The notes: a model not told the origin generated them from the letters alone. 64,000 bases of DNA from Fluviicola chungangensis (GCF_007558725.1 NZ_VLPL01000011.1:62001-126000); one strand, 5' to 3'; shown: positions 9,196 through 20,141, numbered from the stretch's first letter. Made by a program: numbers and translations.

Positions 9196-10539
9196 ATGAA
9201 ACGGTTTATACAAAACATAAAAAACATCTGGAAAGTAGAAGAGTTAAGAAAGCGTATCTTATTGACGCTTTTCTTAATTCTTGTATACCGTATCGGATCG
9301 TTTATCATGTTGCCTGGCGTGAATGCAGAAGCAGTACTTGCAAATGCTACACGCAAAGGAGGTGACAACGTACTTGAATCATTGTTGTCGATGTTCTCCG
9401 GTGGAGGGTTTACCAATGTGTCCATTATGGCGCTTGGTATCATGCCTTACATTAGTGCGTCGATCATTATGCAATTATTGGGAATGGCTGTTCCGGCTGT
9501 TCAGAAAATGCAGAATGAAGGTGAATCAGGGAGAAAACAAATCAATACGTATACTCGTATACTGACGATTATAATTTGTGCTGTTCAGGCACCAAGTTAT
9601 ATTTCATTGTATGCGGCTAGTATTAAAGGTGCGCTGCCTGCTGAACAATCGATGTTATGGTGGACAACAGCAGTGTCTTGTATGGTTGCCGGTTCAATGT
9701 TTGCTGTATGGTTGGGTGAACGCATTACAGATAAAGGAATTGGGAATGGTATTTCGTTATTGATTACCGTAGGGATTTTGTCCCGTCTCCCGTCTTCTTT
9801 CTTATCTGAAATGGCTGCTAACAAAGATTTCCCATTGAAAATTGTTTTGGAGATCATCGTATTCATGTTGATTGTACTTGGAACAATTCTGATTATTCAA
9901 GGTGTGCGGAAGGTTCCTTTAAACACGGCAAAACGTGTGGTAGGAGCAAGAGCGGTAGATGAGCAGGGAGCGAGAAACTATTTGCCTTTGAAGGTGAATG
10001 CTTCCGGTGTAATGCCAATCATCTTCGCGCAAGCGATTATGACGATCCCGGTAATGATCTTCTCTCAGCAAAAAGATGGGGGCGTGATTCAATATGCATT
10101 GGGAGATACACATGGTATTCCCTACAATGCATTGTTAGCACTTTTGATTATCGTATTTACGTACTTCTACACTGCTATTATGATCAACCCGCGTAAAATG
10201 GCGGATGATTTGAAGCGCAGTGGAGGATTTATCCCCGGAGTTCGTCCGGGAGATGAAACTGCTGAGTATATTGACTCGTTGGTGTCCCGCATTACATTGC
10301 CAGGATCTGTTTTCCTTGCATTGATTGCGATCTTGCCTTCGATTGCATATGCTTGTAATATTACTTCTGGTTTTGAGTATTTCTTCGGAGGGACTTCGTT
10401 GTTAATCATGGTAGGAGTAGTTTTAGATACCCTTCAGCAAATTGAATCTTATTTATTGAACCGTCACATGGATGGTTTAATGGAAGGATCACGTGTGAGA
10501 GGACGAAGAAGTATAAACGAAATGTCATCAGGTTTCTAG
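9196..10539 (+). CDS. secY: Sec translocon subunit SecY
   Basis: Forms the protein-conducting channel in the inner membrane with SecE and SecG. The 447-residue protein has about ten hydrophobic segments. The N-terminal helix region RKRILLTLFLILVYRIGSFI, the plug-region sequence, ERITDKGIGNGISLLI and the cytoplasmic GFIPGVRPGDETAEYI loop are typical SecY motifs. No adk or map gene separates it from infA, unlike in E. coli or Bacillus clusters. Confidence 0.97.
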   Translation: MKRFIQNIKNIWKVEELRKRILLTLFLILVYRIGSFIMLPGVNAEAVLANATRKGGDNVLESLLSMFSGGGFTNVSIMALGIMPYISASIIMQLLGMAVPAVQKMQNEGESGRKQINTYTRILTIIICAVQAPSYISLYAASIKGALPAEQSMLWWTTAVSCMVAGSMFAVWLGERITDKGIGNGISLLITVGILSRLPSSFLSEMAANKDFPLKIVLEIIVFMLIVLGTILIIQGVRKVPLNTAKRVVGARAVDEQGARNYLPLKVNASGVMPIIFAQAIMTIPVMIFSQQKDGGVIQYALGDTHGIPYNALLALLIIVFTYFYTAIMINPRKMADDLKRSGGFIPGVRPGDETAEYIDSLVSRITLPGSVFLALIAILPSIAYACNITSGFEYFFGGTSLLIMVGVVLDTLQQIESYLLNRHMDGLMEGSRVRGRRSINEMSSGF

Positions 10540-10542
10540 ATT

Positions 10543-10761
10543 ATGGCTAAACAGGCATCTATAGAACAAGACGGAACGATTATCGAAGCATTGTCCAATG
10601 CAATGTTTCGTGTCGAGTTGGAGAATGGACACGTTATTACGGCGCACATTTCAGGAAAAATGAGAATGTTTTACATTAAGATTTTGCCTGGTGACCGTGT
10701 GAAGGTGGAAATGTCTCCTTATGATTTAACTAAAGGACGTATTTCTTTCCGCTACAAGTAA
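10543..10761 (+). CDS. infA: translation initiation factor IF-1
   Basis: Binds the 30S A site during initiation. The 72 residues form a single S1/OB domain with [39 protein letters not shown] and [15 protein letters not shown], standard for IF-1. It starts three bases after the secY stop. Confidence 0.97.
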   Translation: MAKQASIEQDGTIIEALSNAMFRVELENGHVITAHISGKMRMFYIKILPGDRVKVEMSPYDLTKGRISFRYK

Positions 10762-10796
10762 TTTGTAAGAAAGAACTCCGATAAAAAAAGCAAAAG

Positions 10797-10913
10797 ATGA
10801 AAGTAAGAGCTTCAGTAAAAAAACGTTCTGCAGATTGCAAGATCGTTAAAAGAAAAGGAAGGGTTTACGTGATTAACAAGAAGAATCCTAAACTAAAACA
10901 AAGACAAGGGTAA
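10797..10913 (+). CDS. rpmJ: 50S ribosomal protein L36, zinc-free form
   Basis: The 38-residue product begins [19 protein letters not shown] and ends NPKLKQRQG, unmistakable L36. The zinc ribbon of classical L36 needs three cysteines and a histidine; here only Cys14 remains, so this is the form that does not bind zinc. It lies in the normal slot between infA and rpsM and is easily missed by length cut-offs. Confidence 0.95.
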   Translation: MKVRASVKKRSADCKIVKRKGRVYVINKKNPKLKQRQG

Positions 10914-10915
10914 TT

Positions 10916-11290
10916 ATGGCACGTATCGCAGGTATTGATCTACCAAAAAACAAGAGAGGTGTAATCGGTTTGACGTACATCTTTGGAATCGGTCGCAGCA
11001 CCGCTAAGAAAGTGTTAACATCAAACGGAATTGATGAGAACATCAAAGTACAAGATTGGAATGACGATCAGATTGCTTTGATTCGTAACTCCATTTCCGA
11101 GATTAAGACAGAGGGACAGTTGCGTTCTGAGATCCAATTGAACATTAAGCGTTTGATGGATATCGGATGTACTCGTGGAATTCGTCATCGTGCTGGTCTT
11201 CCGTTGAGAGGTCAACGTACGAAAAACAATTCTCGTACTAGAAAAGGTAGAAGAAAAACAGTTGCTAACAAGAAGAAGGCAACTAAGTAA
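10916..11290 (+). CDS. rpsM: 30S ribosomal protein S13
   Basis: Head protein contacting P-site tRNA and L5 across the interface. The 124 residues carry [33 protein letters not shown] (helix-hairpin-helix region) and the basic [18 protein letters not shown] tail. It starts three bases after rpmJ. Confidence 0.97.
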   Translation: MARIAGIDLPKNKRGVIGLTYIFGIGRSTAKKVLTSNGIDENIKVQDWNDDQIALIRNSISEIKTEGQLRSEIQLNIKRLMDIGCTRGIRHRAGLPLRGQRTKNNSRTRKGRRKTVANKKKATK

Positions 11291-11329
11291 TAGTTTGTCG
11301 CTTAAAGCGGTAGCTTAAAAGTTAAGAAA

Positions 11330-11716
11330 ATGGCAAAAGCAAATCAAAAGAAGAAGAAACAAGTCAAAGTAGACGCAGCGGGTGAAGCGCATATTCAAGC
11401 TACCTTCAACAATGTGATTATTTCTTTGACAAACAACGCTGGTCAGGTTATTTCCTGGTCATCGGCTGGAAAAATGGGCTTCAAAGGTTCTAAAAAGAAC
11501 ACTCCTTATGCTGCACAAGTTGCTGCTGAGGATGCATCAAAAGAAGCACATGACTTCGGATTACGTAGAGTGCGTGTATTTGTGAAAGGACCAGGTGCTG
11601 GTCGTGAATCAGCTATCCGTGCAATTCACAATCATGGTATCGAAGTAATCGAAATCATCGATGTAACTCCACTTCCGCACAATGGTTGTCGTCCACCAAA
11701 AAGACGTCGCGTTTAA
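11330..11716 (+). CDS. rpsK: 30S ribosomal protein S11
   Basis: Platform protein near the mRNA exit. The 128 residues include [40 protein letters not shown] and the C-terminal [18 protein letters not shown], all diagnostic. It is followed by an 85-base gap holding a hairpin. Confidence 0.98.
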   Translation: MAKANQKKKKQVKVDAAGEAHIQATFNNVIISLTNNAGQVISWSSAGKMGFKGSKKNTPYAAQVAAEDASKEAHDFGLRRVRVFVKGPGAGRESAIRAIHNHGIEVIEIIDVTPLPHNGCRPPKRRRV

Positions 11717-11733
11717 TAATAGTAATTTAATCT

Positions 11734-11789
11734 AAAGGGGAAAAAATTGATTATCGAAGGAAAAGCCTTAATTCATAATCCCCCTTTTT
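11734..11789 (+). terminator. structured hairpin with T-run before rpsD
   Basis: GGGG (11737-11740) pairs with CCCC (11781-11784); inside, GATTAT pairs with ATAATC and AAGG with CCTT; five T follow. This resembles an intrinsic terminator or attenuator 12 bases before the rpsD ATG. S4 is a known autoregulator of alpha operons in other bacteria, so a leader role is plausible but unproven. Confidence 0.5.
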
Positions 11790-11801
11790 ACATTTTATAG
11801 T

Positions 11802-12413
11802 ATGGCAAGATATACAGGCCCAAAATCGAAAATTGCCCGTCGTTTCCGCGACCCAATTTTCGGTCCGGATAAATCTCTGGACAAAAGACAGTATGGACCG
11901 GGACAACACGGACCAAACAAACGTAGAGGTGGAAAGCAGTCAGAGTACGCTATCCAACTTGGTGAAAAACAAAAAGCGAAATATACTTACGGTATCCTGG
12001 AGCGTCAATTCTCGAACTTGTTCAAGAAAGCGTCACGCATGAAAGGGATTACAGGTGAAGTATTGTTGCAATTGTGCGAAGCGCGTTTGGACAACACAGT
12101 ATACCGTTTAGGAATTGCTCCTTCCCGTCGTGCTGCTCGTCAGTTGGTAACTCACAAACACATTGTGGTAAACGGAGAAGTGGTAAACATTCCTTCTTAT
12201 ACGTTACGTGTAGGTGATGTAGTAAGTGTTCGTGAAAAATCAAAGTCTTTGGAAGCTATCGGTGCTTCTTTGACAGCGTCAACAAACAAACGTTACGATT
12301 GGTTGGATTGGGATTCAGCTTCAAAATCAGGAAAGTTCCTAAGTGTTCCTTCCCGTGATATGATTCCTGAGAACATCAAAGAACAATTGATCGTCGAATT
12401 ATACTCTAAGTAA
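11802..12413 (+). CDS. rpsD: 30S ribosomal protein S4
   Basis: Nucleates 30S assembly and in E. coli represses the alpha operon. The 203 residues start [15 protein letters not shown], lack an N-terminal zinc finger, and include the S4 RNA-binding domain [25 protein letters not shown] around residues 93-117. Hairpins flank the gene on both sides, setting it off from rpsK and rpoA. Confidence 0.97.
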   Translation: MARYTGPKSKIARRFRDPIFGPDKSLDKRQYGPGQHGPNKRRGGKQSEYAIQLGEKQKAKYTYGILERQFSNLFKKASRMKGITGEVLLQLCEARLDNTVYRLGIAPSRRAARQLVTHKHIVVNGEVVNIPSYTLRVGDVVSVREKSKSLEAIGASLTASTNKRYDWLDWDSASKSGKFLSVPSRDMIPENIKEQLIVELYSK

Positions 12414-12424
12414 TAAGCCGATAT

Positions 12425-12450
12425 TGGAGCCCTTTCGGGGCTCCATATTT
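12425..12450 (+). terminator. hairpin between rpsD and rpoA
   Basis: TGGAGCCC and GGGCTCCA form an 8-bp GC-rich stem with a five-base loop, followed by TATTT. The T-run is weak, so it may cause partial termination or mark a processing site rather than a full stop. Confidence 0.5.
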
Positions 12451-12548
12451 AATTATTTAATCATTGAATTGCAGCCAAAGGGTTTGCTCGACTTTCTTCA
12501 ATCGATCAGACCGCGCAACTGCAAGACAATTAAAAAGAAGAAAAACAC

Positions 12549-13541
12549 ATGGCAATTTTAGATTTTCAAAAACCTGACAAGGTAATTATGATCCAGTCGG
12601 ACGAGCGTAAAGGACAATTTGAGTTCCGACCGCTTGAGCCAGGATATGGGATCACGGTAGGAAACGCATTACGTCGTATCTTGCTTTCTTCATTGGAAGG
12701 TTACGCTATTTCATCCGTGCGTATCGAGGGTGTAGACCACGAATTCGCAACATTGAAAGGTGTAGTTGAAGACGTCACTGAAATCGTTTTGAACTTGAAA
12801 CAAGTTCGCTTTAAGCAACAAATCGAAGGAACGGATAACGAAACGGTCGTTGTTTCTATTTCCGGACAAGATAAATTAACTGCAGGTGATTTAGGGAAAT
12901 TCACTTCCGGATTCCAGGTATTGAACCCGGATTTAGTGATCTGTAACATGGAAAGCTCCGTTAAACTGGAGATGGAATTGACAATCATTAAAGGACGTGG
13001 TTACCTTCCTGCTGAGGAAAACAAAACAGGGAACTCACCGTTTGGAACGATTTTCATCGATTCCATCTTTACACCGGTTGTGAACGTGAAATACACGATC
13101 GAAAACTACCGTGTAGAGCAAAAAACGGATTACGAAAAATTGGTTTTGGAATTGACAACAGACGGTTCTATTCATCCGAAAGATGCGTTGAAAGAAGCTG
13201 CAAAAATCTTGATCCACCACTTCATGTTGTTCTCAGATGAGCGTATCACTTTGGATAGTGAAGTAAAATCTGAAACAGAAGAGTTTGATGAGACATCATT
13301 GCATATGCGTCAATTGTTGAAAACAAAATTAGTGGACATGGACCTTTCCGTTCGTGCACTAAACTGTTTGAAAGCAGCAGACGTTGAAACATTGGGAGAT
13401 CTTGTTTCTTACAACAAGAACGACTTATTGAAGTTCCGTAATTTCGGGAAGAAATCCCTTACTGAGTTGGAAGACCTGGTAGATTCCAAAGGATTGAACT
13501 TCGGAATGAACGTTGCCAAATACAAATTGGATAAAGACTAG
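12549..13541 (+). CDS. rpoA: RNA polymerase subunit alpha
   Basis: Alpha dimer scaffolds the polymerase and its C-terminal domain contacts DNA and activators. The 330 residues include the N-terminal domain with [20 protein letters not shown] near residue 33 and the C-terminal domain with [20 protein letters not shown] and [15 protein letters not shown]. Length and domain order are normal. Confidence 0.98.
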   Translation: MAILDFQKPDKVIMIQSDERKGQFEFRPLEPGYGITVGNALRRILLSSLEGYAISSVRIEGVDHEFATLKGVVEDVTEIVLNLKQVRFKQQIEGTDNETVVVSISGQDKLTAGDLGKFTSGFQVLNPDLVICNMESSVKLEMELTIIKGRGYLPAEENKTGNSPFGTIFIDSIFTPVVNVKYTIENYRVEQKTDYEKLVLELTTDGSIHPKDALKEAAKILIHHFMLFSDERITLDSEVKSETEEFDETSLHMRQLLKTKLVDMDLSVRALNCLKAADVETLGDLVSYNKNDLLKFRNFGKKSLTELEDLVDSKGLNFGMNVAKYKLDKD

Positions 13542-13547
13542 TTATTT

Positions 13548-13626
13548 GGATATTAGGACATCAGGATTTTAAGATGTTAAGACGAAGCCGTCCTGAAATC
13601 TGAAAGTCCTAAAGTCTGAAAGTCCC
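13548..13626 (+). repeat. degenerate inverted and direct repeat, rpoA-rplQ
   Basis: TCTGAAAGTCC occurs twice (about 13600-13610 and 13615-13625). The left half (GGATATTAGGACATCAGGA) resembles the reverse complement of the right half, giving a long imperfect stem. It looks like a decayed intergenic repeat of the kind often found in Bacteroidota. Confidence 0.45.
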
Positions 13627-13662
13627 AAGATATCGCAAATTAAAATTAATAATGTCGTAATA

Positions 13663-13699
13663 GGTGGCTGAGATGATGCGATAATAAGCTCAGCTAACC
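13663..13699 (+). other. hairpin upstream of rplQ
   Basis: GCTGAG (13667-13672) and CTCAGC (13689-13694) pair, with partial GGT/ACC extension. It ends about 23 bases before the rplQ ATG. The function is unknown. Confidence 0.35.
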
Positions 13700-13721
13700 G
13701 TTACTTACGAAATTCAAAGTT

Positions 13722-14312
13722 ATGAGACACGGAAAAAAACACAACCATCTCGGTAGAAAAACAGCTCATAGACACGCAATGTTGTCTAACATGGCTTGTT
13801 CATTGATTGAGCACAAAAAAATCTCTACTACAATCGCTAAAGCAAAAGCTTTGCGAGTGTATGTAGAACCGATTTTAACAAAATCAAAAGACGATTCAAC
13901 TCACAACCGTCGTACAGCATTTTCTTATTTGAAAAGCAAAGAGGCAGTGACTGAATTGTTCCGTACAATTGCTCCGAAAATTGCTGACCGTCCGGGAGGA
14001 TACACGCGTATCATCCGCACAGGTTACCGTTTAGGAGATAACGCGGAAATGTGTTTGATCGAGTTGGTTGATTTCAACGAAGTATACACTTCAGGAGAAA
14101 AGAAAACAACAACACGTCGTTCACGTCGTGGCGGATCAACAGCTAAGAAAGCGGACGCAGCTCCTGCAGCAGAAGTAGTTGAAGAAGCAGTAGTTGTTGA
14201 AGAAACTCCGACAGCAGAAGCTGAAGTGGTTGAGGAAGTAAAAGCAGAAGAAGCAGCACCAGAGGCTCCTGAAGCAGATGCAACTGAAGAAGAAAAGAAA
14301 GATGAAGAGTAA
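13722..14312 (+). CDS. rplQ: 50S ribosomal protein L17 with acidic tail
   Basis: Large-subunit protein at the tunnel exit side. Residues 1 to about 122 form the L17 domain ([21 protein letters not shown] at the start, [21 protein letters not shown] near 90-110). The remaining 74 residues are a basic linker followed by a Glu/Ala/Val-rich low-complexity tail, so 196 residues compare with about 116-127 in E. coli and Bacillus. The tail is encoded in frame without interruption. Last gene of the cluster. Confidence 0.96.
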   Translation: MRHGKKHNHLGRKTAHRHAMLSNMACSLIEHKKISTTIAKAKALRVYVEPILTKSKDDSTHNRRTAFSYLKSKEAVTELFRTIAPKIADRPGGYTRIIRTGYRLGDNAEMCLIELVDFNEVYTSGEKKTTTRRSRRGGSTAKKADAAPAAEVVEEAVVVEETPTAEAEVVEEVKAEEAAPEAPEADATEEEKKDEE

Positions 14313-14340
14313 TCAGATTCGTCTTTAAAAATAAGAAAAA

Positions 14341-14372
14341 GGGTATCCAGTTATTAACGGATACCCTTTTTT
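14341..14372 (+). terminator. intrinsic terminator of the ribosomal cluster
   Basis: GGGTATCC and GGATACCC form an 8-bp stem with a ten-base loop, preceded by an A-run and followed by six T. It lies 28 bases after rplQ. Confidence 0.9.
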
Positions 14373-14385
14373 ATGCACGATACTT

Positions 14386-14414
14386 TTGAAGTTGAAATAG
14401 AAATCCTAATTTTG
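14386..14414 (+). promoter_or_regulatory. carA promoter
   Basis: TTG (14386-14388), 18 bases, then TAATTTTG, an exact TAnnTTTG match, 17 bases before the carA ATG and just past the preceding terminator. Confidence 0.6.
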
Positions 14415-14431
14415 CAAAAACATTTTAGTAT

Positions 14432-15553
14432 ATGGAAGAACGCAAGCCTGCGCTCCTGGTCCTAGAAGACGGAACAGTATTTTATGGCAAAGCAACCGGA
14501 AAGATTGGTACAACAACCGGGGAAATTGCCTTTAACACGGGAATGACCGGTTATCAAGAGGTATTTACTGATCCTTCTTATTACGGGCAAATACTGGTCA
14601 TGACAACTTCCCATATCGGTAATTATGGTGTAAATCCGGAAGAAGTAGAATCCGAAACGGTAAAAATTGCCGGATTAGTGACCAAAAAATTTGCAGAGAA
14701 TTTTTCAAGAACTTCTGCCGTATCTAATCTGAATGATTATTTGGTGGATAACGACAAAGTAGGTATCACAGATGTTGATACCCGTTCTTTGGTTCGTCAT
14801 ATCCGTCATAAAGGTGCTATGAATGCCATTATCTCTTCTGAGATTTTGGATGAGAAAGTGCTTCAGAAGCAGGTAAAGGAAGTACCATCCATGGATGGTT
14901 TGGAATTGTCTTCAAAAGTCGCAACAAAAACGGCCTACGAAGTCGGCGATCCGAACAGTTCCTTGCGGGTTGCACTCTTGGATTTCGGTGTGAAAAAGAA
15001 TATTGTACGCTGTTTGGTGGATAGAGGATGTTTGGTGAAAGTGTTTCCGATGAATGCTACGATTGAAGAATTGAAAACATTTAAGCCTGATGGATATCTT
15101 TTATCAAACGGTCCCGGAGATCCATCAGCAATGCCGAATGAGATTGCTCTTGTACGAGATTTGGTAGAAATAGGTACACCGATATTCGGAATTTGCCTGG
15201 GACACCAGATCTTAGGCCTTAGTCAAGGGTTGAAGACAGAAAAGATGTTCAATGGTCACAGAGGAATCAATCACCCGGTTATGAACCTGATTACCGGAAA
15301 AGGAGAAATTACCTCGCAAAACCATGGATTCGTGATTGCAAAAGACAGTGTTGCTTCCAATCCGCGAATTAAAGTAACTCACAAGCACTTGAATGACCAG
15401 ACAATTGCCGGGATCATGTTGACTGATAAGCCGGTCTTTTCAGTGCAGTACCACCCGGAGGCATCTGCGGGACCGCACGACTCCCGTTATTTATTCGATC
15501 AGTTCATAACGAATATGAAACTGGAGAAGCAAGGCGTTGAAAACAAACATTAG
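14432..15553 (+). CDS. carA: carbamoyl-phosphate synthase small subunit
   Basis: Glutaminase subunit that releases ammonia from glutamine for the large subunit CarB, feeding pyrimidine and arginine synthesis. The 373 residues have the CarA N-terminal domain (GEIAFNTGMTGYQEVFTDPSY near 30-49) and a class I amidotransferase domain with nucleophile Cys255 in FGICLGHQ and the His341/Glu343 pair in QYHPEAS. carB is not nearby. The gene is followed by eno after 41 bases and may be co-transcribed with it. Confidence 0.96.
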   Translation: MEERKPALLVLEDGTVFYGKATGKIGTTTGEIAFNTGMTGYQEVFTDPSYYGQILVMTTSHIGNYGVNPEEVESETVKIAGLVTKKFAENFSRTSAVSNLNDYLVDNDKVGITDVDTRSLVRHIRHKGAMNAIISSEILDEKVLQKQVKEVPSMDGLELSSKVATKTAYEVGDPNSSLRVALLDFGVKKNIVRCLVDRGCLVKVFPMNATIEELKTFKPDGYLLSNGPGDPSAMPNEIALVRDLVEIGTPIFGICLGHQILGLSQGLKTEKMFNGHRGINHPVMNLITGKGEITSQNHGFVIAKDSVASNPRIKVTHKHLNDQTIAGIMLTDKPVFSVQYHPEASAGPHDSRYLFDQFITNMKLEKQGVENKH

Positions 15554-15567
15554 TACGGCCCAGATAA

Positions 15568-16878
<1,311 letters not shown>

Positions 16879-16905
16879 AATAGAATTTTAAGTAAAATAA
16901 TCGTA

Positions 16906-16931
16906 AAAGGGAGCTTCGGCTCCCTTTTTTT
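16906..16931 (+). terminator. terminator after eno
   Basis: AAAGGGAGC, a TTCG tetraloop and GCTCCCTTT, followed by a run of T. This is a textbook intrinsic terminator. Confidence 0.92.
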
Positions 16932-17151
16932 GGTTGTGTGTTTAATGATTTGATTTGCAGTTAATAATAAAAGTTTCTTACCTTATCACCGGAAATTAAA
17001 AATGCTTGAAAAATTAGTTCGTAAAGTGAAAATTACAGTTGGTTTTTTTAGAATGAATTAATTTTTAACAAAATGTTTAAAAGCAGTATGTTTTTATGAA
17101 TTGAAAGCAACCAAATTGTTTTTAAATCGTTTAGAAATCAAAGTACTAATT

Positions 17152-17514
17152 ATGAAGAATTTATTACTAGGTTTAGTTTTTGCAATGGGAACTTTTTGGG
17201 TAAACGCCCAAAATACTGCTTCTCAAACGAATACTCCTACTTTTTTTGCTCAATGTATGGTTAATGTGAGTAATCAAAATGATTTAACAACATTGGAAAA
17301 CCAATTGCGCACCATACCTTATGTACAGGTAGTTCGCGTTGATGTTCCAACTCACAGATTATTCTTGATTACCAGAGATATCAGTTCGTTTACGGCAACT
17401 GAATTTGCGTCTTGGATGGGAACCTATTCTTCATCTTACAGCTGTCTTCAAATTGGTTTACAAGGAGTAGATCCGATTAATCCTTATCCATTTACTAATT
17501 GTCCTGAAAACTAA
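17152..17514 (+). CDS. small secreted protein of unknown function
   Basis: 120 residues from the ATG; an in-frame TTG 51 bases upstream would place extra residues before a good signal peptide, so the ATG is preferred. Residues 1-20 (MKNLLLGLVFAMGTFWVNAQ) are a signal peptide with cleavage after Ala-Gln likely. The mature part has about 100 residues with three cysteines and a ferredoxin-like pattern (NDLTTLENQLRTIPYVQVVRVD), weakly like HMA-type folds. It ends five bases before a large type IX-secreted protein and probably shares its transcript. Function not recognised. Confidence 0.7.
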   Translation: MKNLLLGLVFAMGTFWVNAQNTASQTNTPTFFAQCMVNVSNQNDLTTLENQLRTIPYVQVVRVDVPTHRLFLITRDISSFTATEFASWMGTYSSSYSCLQIGLQGVDPINPYPFTNCPEN

Positions 17515-17519
17515 TTCCA

Positions 17520-20141
17520 ATGAAAGCACTTTTATATTCTTTAGCATTGTTTTGTTCATTTGGAGTTTGGGCTCAACAATTACCGGTAAACTGCAACCTG
17601 GCCGTTTCGGGTTGCTCTTCACCTCAATTTCCAATAGTTGGTACACAGCCATCTTATAATACACCTGATTTTGGTACGGGAACCATTTCTAATCCAAGTT
17701 CAAACCCTCAGGGAGTAAACAGCGGATGTTTGTTATCGGGAGAAACAGTTTCAACATTCATTACAATTAATGTGGTTACTTCCGGAACATTGCAATGGTC
17801 TTTGATCGGATTGAACGCAAGTGGAACGCCTTCCGGTTCGGGTTGTTTTGACTGGATTATGTGGGAGGATAGCCCAACAAGTTCTACGGATGGTTGTGCG
17901 GGAATTAATGGAAATACCTTATCTCCTGTTGCGTGTAACTGGAATGGGATGTGTAACGGAAATACGGGAATGTCTACACCGGCAAATTATCCTCCGGGAG
18001 CTTCCAGTACAAGTTACCAGCCGCCATTGACGGTAACAGCAGGACAAACATTCATTTTGTGTTTGTCAAATTATAGTTTCACGAACCAAAACGTGAATTT
18101 GAACTTCTTCGGTTCCGCTCAGGTTGTTTGTGGTGTTTCTGCAGCGGATCAAACCATTTGTTTAGGCAACTCAGCTTCCGTAACCATTGCAACTCCAGGA
18201 TACACCAATCCGACGTTTAATTGGTTGGTAACAACAGGAGTAGCTAATCCTACAGCAGGAACCACAACCGTGAATCCTACTGTTACTACGACTTATTCTG
18301 TAGCGGTAACAGACGTTGGTAGTAATCCACTTATTCAGGATACAGCAACCTTTACAATTACAGTAGTGAATCCCCCTGCACCCAATGCGGGGCCGGATCA
18401 AACGGTTTGTCTCGGGCAAGTTATTCATCTGACAGGAAGTGTAGGGAGTCCTACGAATACTGCCAATTGGCAAGCTATTGTTCCGCCTGGTATGACACCG
18501 CCTGCAACGGCTTCTTTCTCTCCGAACTTTAGTTCCATGAATCCGAATGTGACGGTAAATCAACCGGGAGTTTATAAGTTTGTTTTGAGAGAGACAAGTA
18601 GCATTTGCGGGATTATCAGGGATACGGTTGTAGTCACGGTTTCACAATTACAAATTGCTACGACCACAACAGATCCGATTTGTTATGGTTCAAGTGATGG
18701 GACCATTACGATTACAAGTGCCGGTGCAAGTGAATACAGTTTCGATAATGGAGTAACCTGGCAAACATCCAATACCCTGGGAGGTTTTGCAGCAGGAACT
18801 TACAATGTGTGTGCAAGAAACACATTAGGATGTCAGAAATGTGCAACTGCAACTTTGACTAATCCATCTGCAATAGTAATGACAGTCTCGAACGACACAG
18901 TTATTTGTCAAAACGGTACAGCATCAATTTGGGCTTCTGCTACAGGAGGTGCAAGCTATTCCTATCATTGGGATCATAGTCCGGCACTGACGGCAATGAC
19001 CCAGGTGAGCCCATTGGTAAATACGTATTATCCGGTTCAGGCTGAAAGCAATTTAGGGTGCTGGTCTAACAGAGATTCGATCTATGTGATGATGAATCCG
19101 GTCCTTTCTGCTGTAATGTCTGCAGACGCGTTTACTTGTCCGGGATACGAGGATTCATTGACAGTGTATGCTTCGGGTGGAATCGGTGCGCCTTATACCA
19201 TTACATGGTCTACCGGGCAAACGGATGTCGGAACTCAAAGTACAATGCATGACTCCCCATTGGCAACAACCACTTACAGTGTTACCATTGATGATGTGTG
19301 TGAGACAACACCGGTAACGATATCCGGAATTATCAATGCGTATCCGGTTCCTGTGCCGCAAATTACGGTGGATTCATCAACCAAATGTGAACCTGCTGTA
19401 TTTGTATTGGAGAATGCAACCGATCCGAACATGTCTGCAAGTACTATATGGAGAATCAGTAACGGAGATGAATTTTTGGACGTCGATTCATTAAGCACCT
19501 CTTCCACTTGGAATGGAACTTACGATGTACAGTTGATCGTAACTTCTCCTGACGGATGTATCGATTCGACAACTTGGGTGAACTACCTGACAGTTATGCA
19601 GACTCCGGTGGCAGATTTCAAATGGAGTCCTGATCCGATTACCATGTTTAATACGCAAGTATTATTTACCCAATATGCGTTATACGCAAACACTTATGAG
19701 TGGAGTTTTCCCGGAGCAACGCCGAACTCATCCACATATGAGGATCAAACAGTACTTTATCCGGATGGACAAACAGGAACATATTACGTTACTTTAATTG
19801 CTAAATCATACCTGGGTTGCGCAGATACGATCACGAAAGAAGTTGTTATCCTGCCTGAGGTGATTATCTATGCTCCGAATACATTTACTCCTGATGGCGA
19901 TGAATTCAATCAAACCTGGAGAGTATACATTGAGGGGGTAGATGAATTTGATTTTGACTTGCAGATTTTTAACCGATGGGGTGAAGTTATTTGGGAATCA
20001 CATGACATCAATGCATCATGGGACGGAACTTATAATGGCGAACCTGTGCCACAGGGGGCCTATACATGGATTATTCGTACAAGGGAATTGATATCCGATA
20101 AGAAATATGTCTGGAATGGACTAATAAATTTGATTAAATAA
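17520..20141 (+). CDS. type IX-secreted multidomain surface protein (gliding-type C-terminal domain)
   Basis: 873 residues with a signal peptide (MKALLYSLALFCSFGVWAQ). The body is a series of Ig/PKD-like beta-sandwich repeats rich in Thr, Asn and Pro, with motifs such as DQTICLGNSASV and DQTVCLGQVIHL and a PKD-like VADFKWSPDPITMF unit. The last 90 residues are the gliding-motility-associated C-terminal domain (YAPNTFTPDGDEFNQTW, FNRWGEVIWESHD, WDGTYNGEPVPQGAYTW), the type B sorting signal of type IX secretion. Likely exported and anchored at the cell surface, perhaps in adhesion (inference). Confidence 0.9.
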   Translation: MKALLYSLALFCSFGVWAQQLPVNCNLAVSGCSSPQFPIVGTQPSYNTPDFGTGTISNPSSNPQGVNSGCLLSGETVSTFITINVVTSGTLQWSLIGLNASGTPSGSGCFDWIMWEDSPTSSTDGCAGINGNTLSPVACNWNGMCNGNTGMSTPANYPPGASSTSYQPPLTVTAGQTFILCLSNYSFTNQNVNLNFFGSAQVVCGVSAADQTICLGNSASVTIATPGYTNPTFNWLVTTGVANPTAGTTTVNPTVTTTYSVAVTDVGSNPLIQDTATFTITVVNPPAPNAGPDQTVCLGQVIHLTGSVGSPTNTANWQAIVPPGMTPPATASFSPNFSSMNPNVTVNQPGVYKFVLRETSSICGIIRDTVVVTVSQLQIATTTTDPICYGSSDGTITITSAGASEYSFDNGVTWQTSNTLGGFAAGTYNVCARNTLGCQKCATATLTNPSAIVMTVSNDTVICQNGTASIWASATGGASYSYHWDHSPALTAMTQVSPLVNTYYPVQAESNLGCWSNRDSIYVMMNPVLSAVMSADAFTCPGYEDSLTVYASGGIGAPYTITWSTGQTDVGTQSTMHDSPLATTTYSVTIDDVCETTPVTISGIINAYPVPVPQITVDSSTKCEPAVFVLENATDPNMSASTIWRISNGDEFLDVDSLSTSSTWNGTYDVQLIVTSPDGCIDSTTWVNYLTVMQTPVADFKWSPDPITMFNTQVLFTQYALYANTYEWSFPGATPNSSTYEDQTVLYPDGQTGTYYVTLIAKSYLGCADTITKEVVILPEVIIYAPNTFTPDGDEFNQTWRVYIEGVDEFDFDLQIFNRWGEVIWESHDINASWDGTYNGEPVPQGAYTWIIRTRELISDKKYVWNGLINLIK

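Noticed and set aside
13548-13626. tRNA or small RNA gene between rpoA and rplQ
   Set aside because: The fold does not form a cloverleaf and there is no conserved T-arm; better described as a degenerate repeat.
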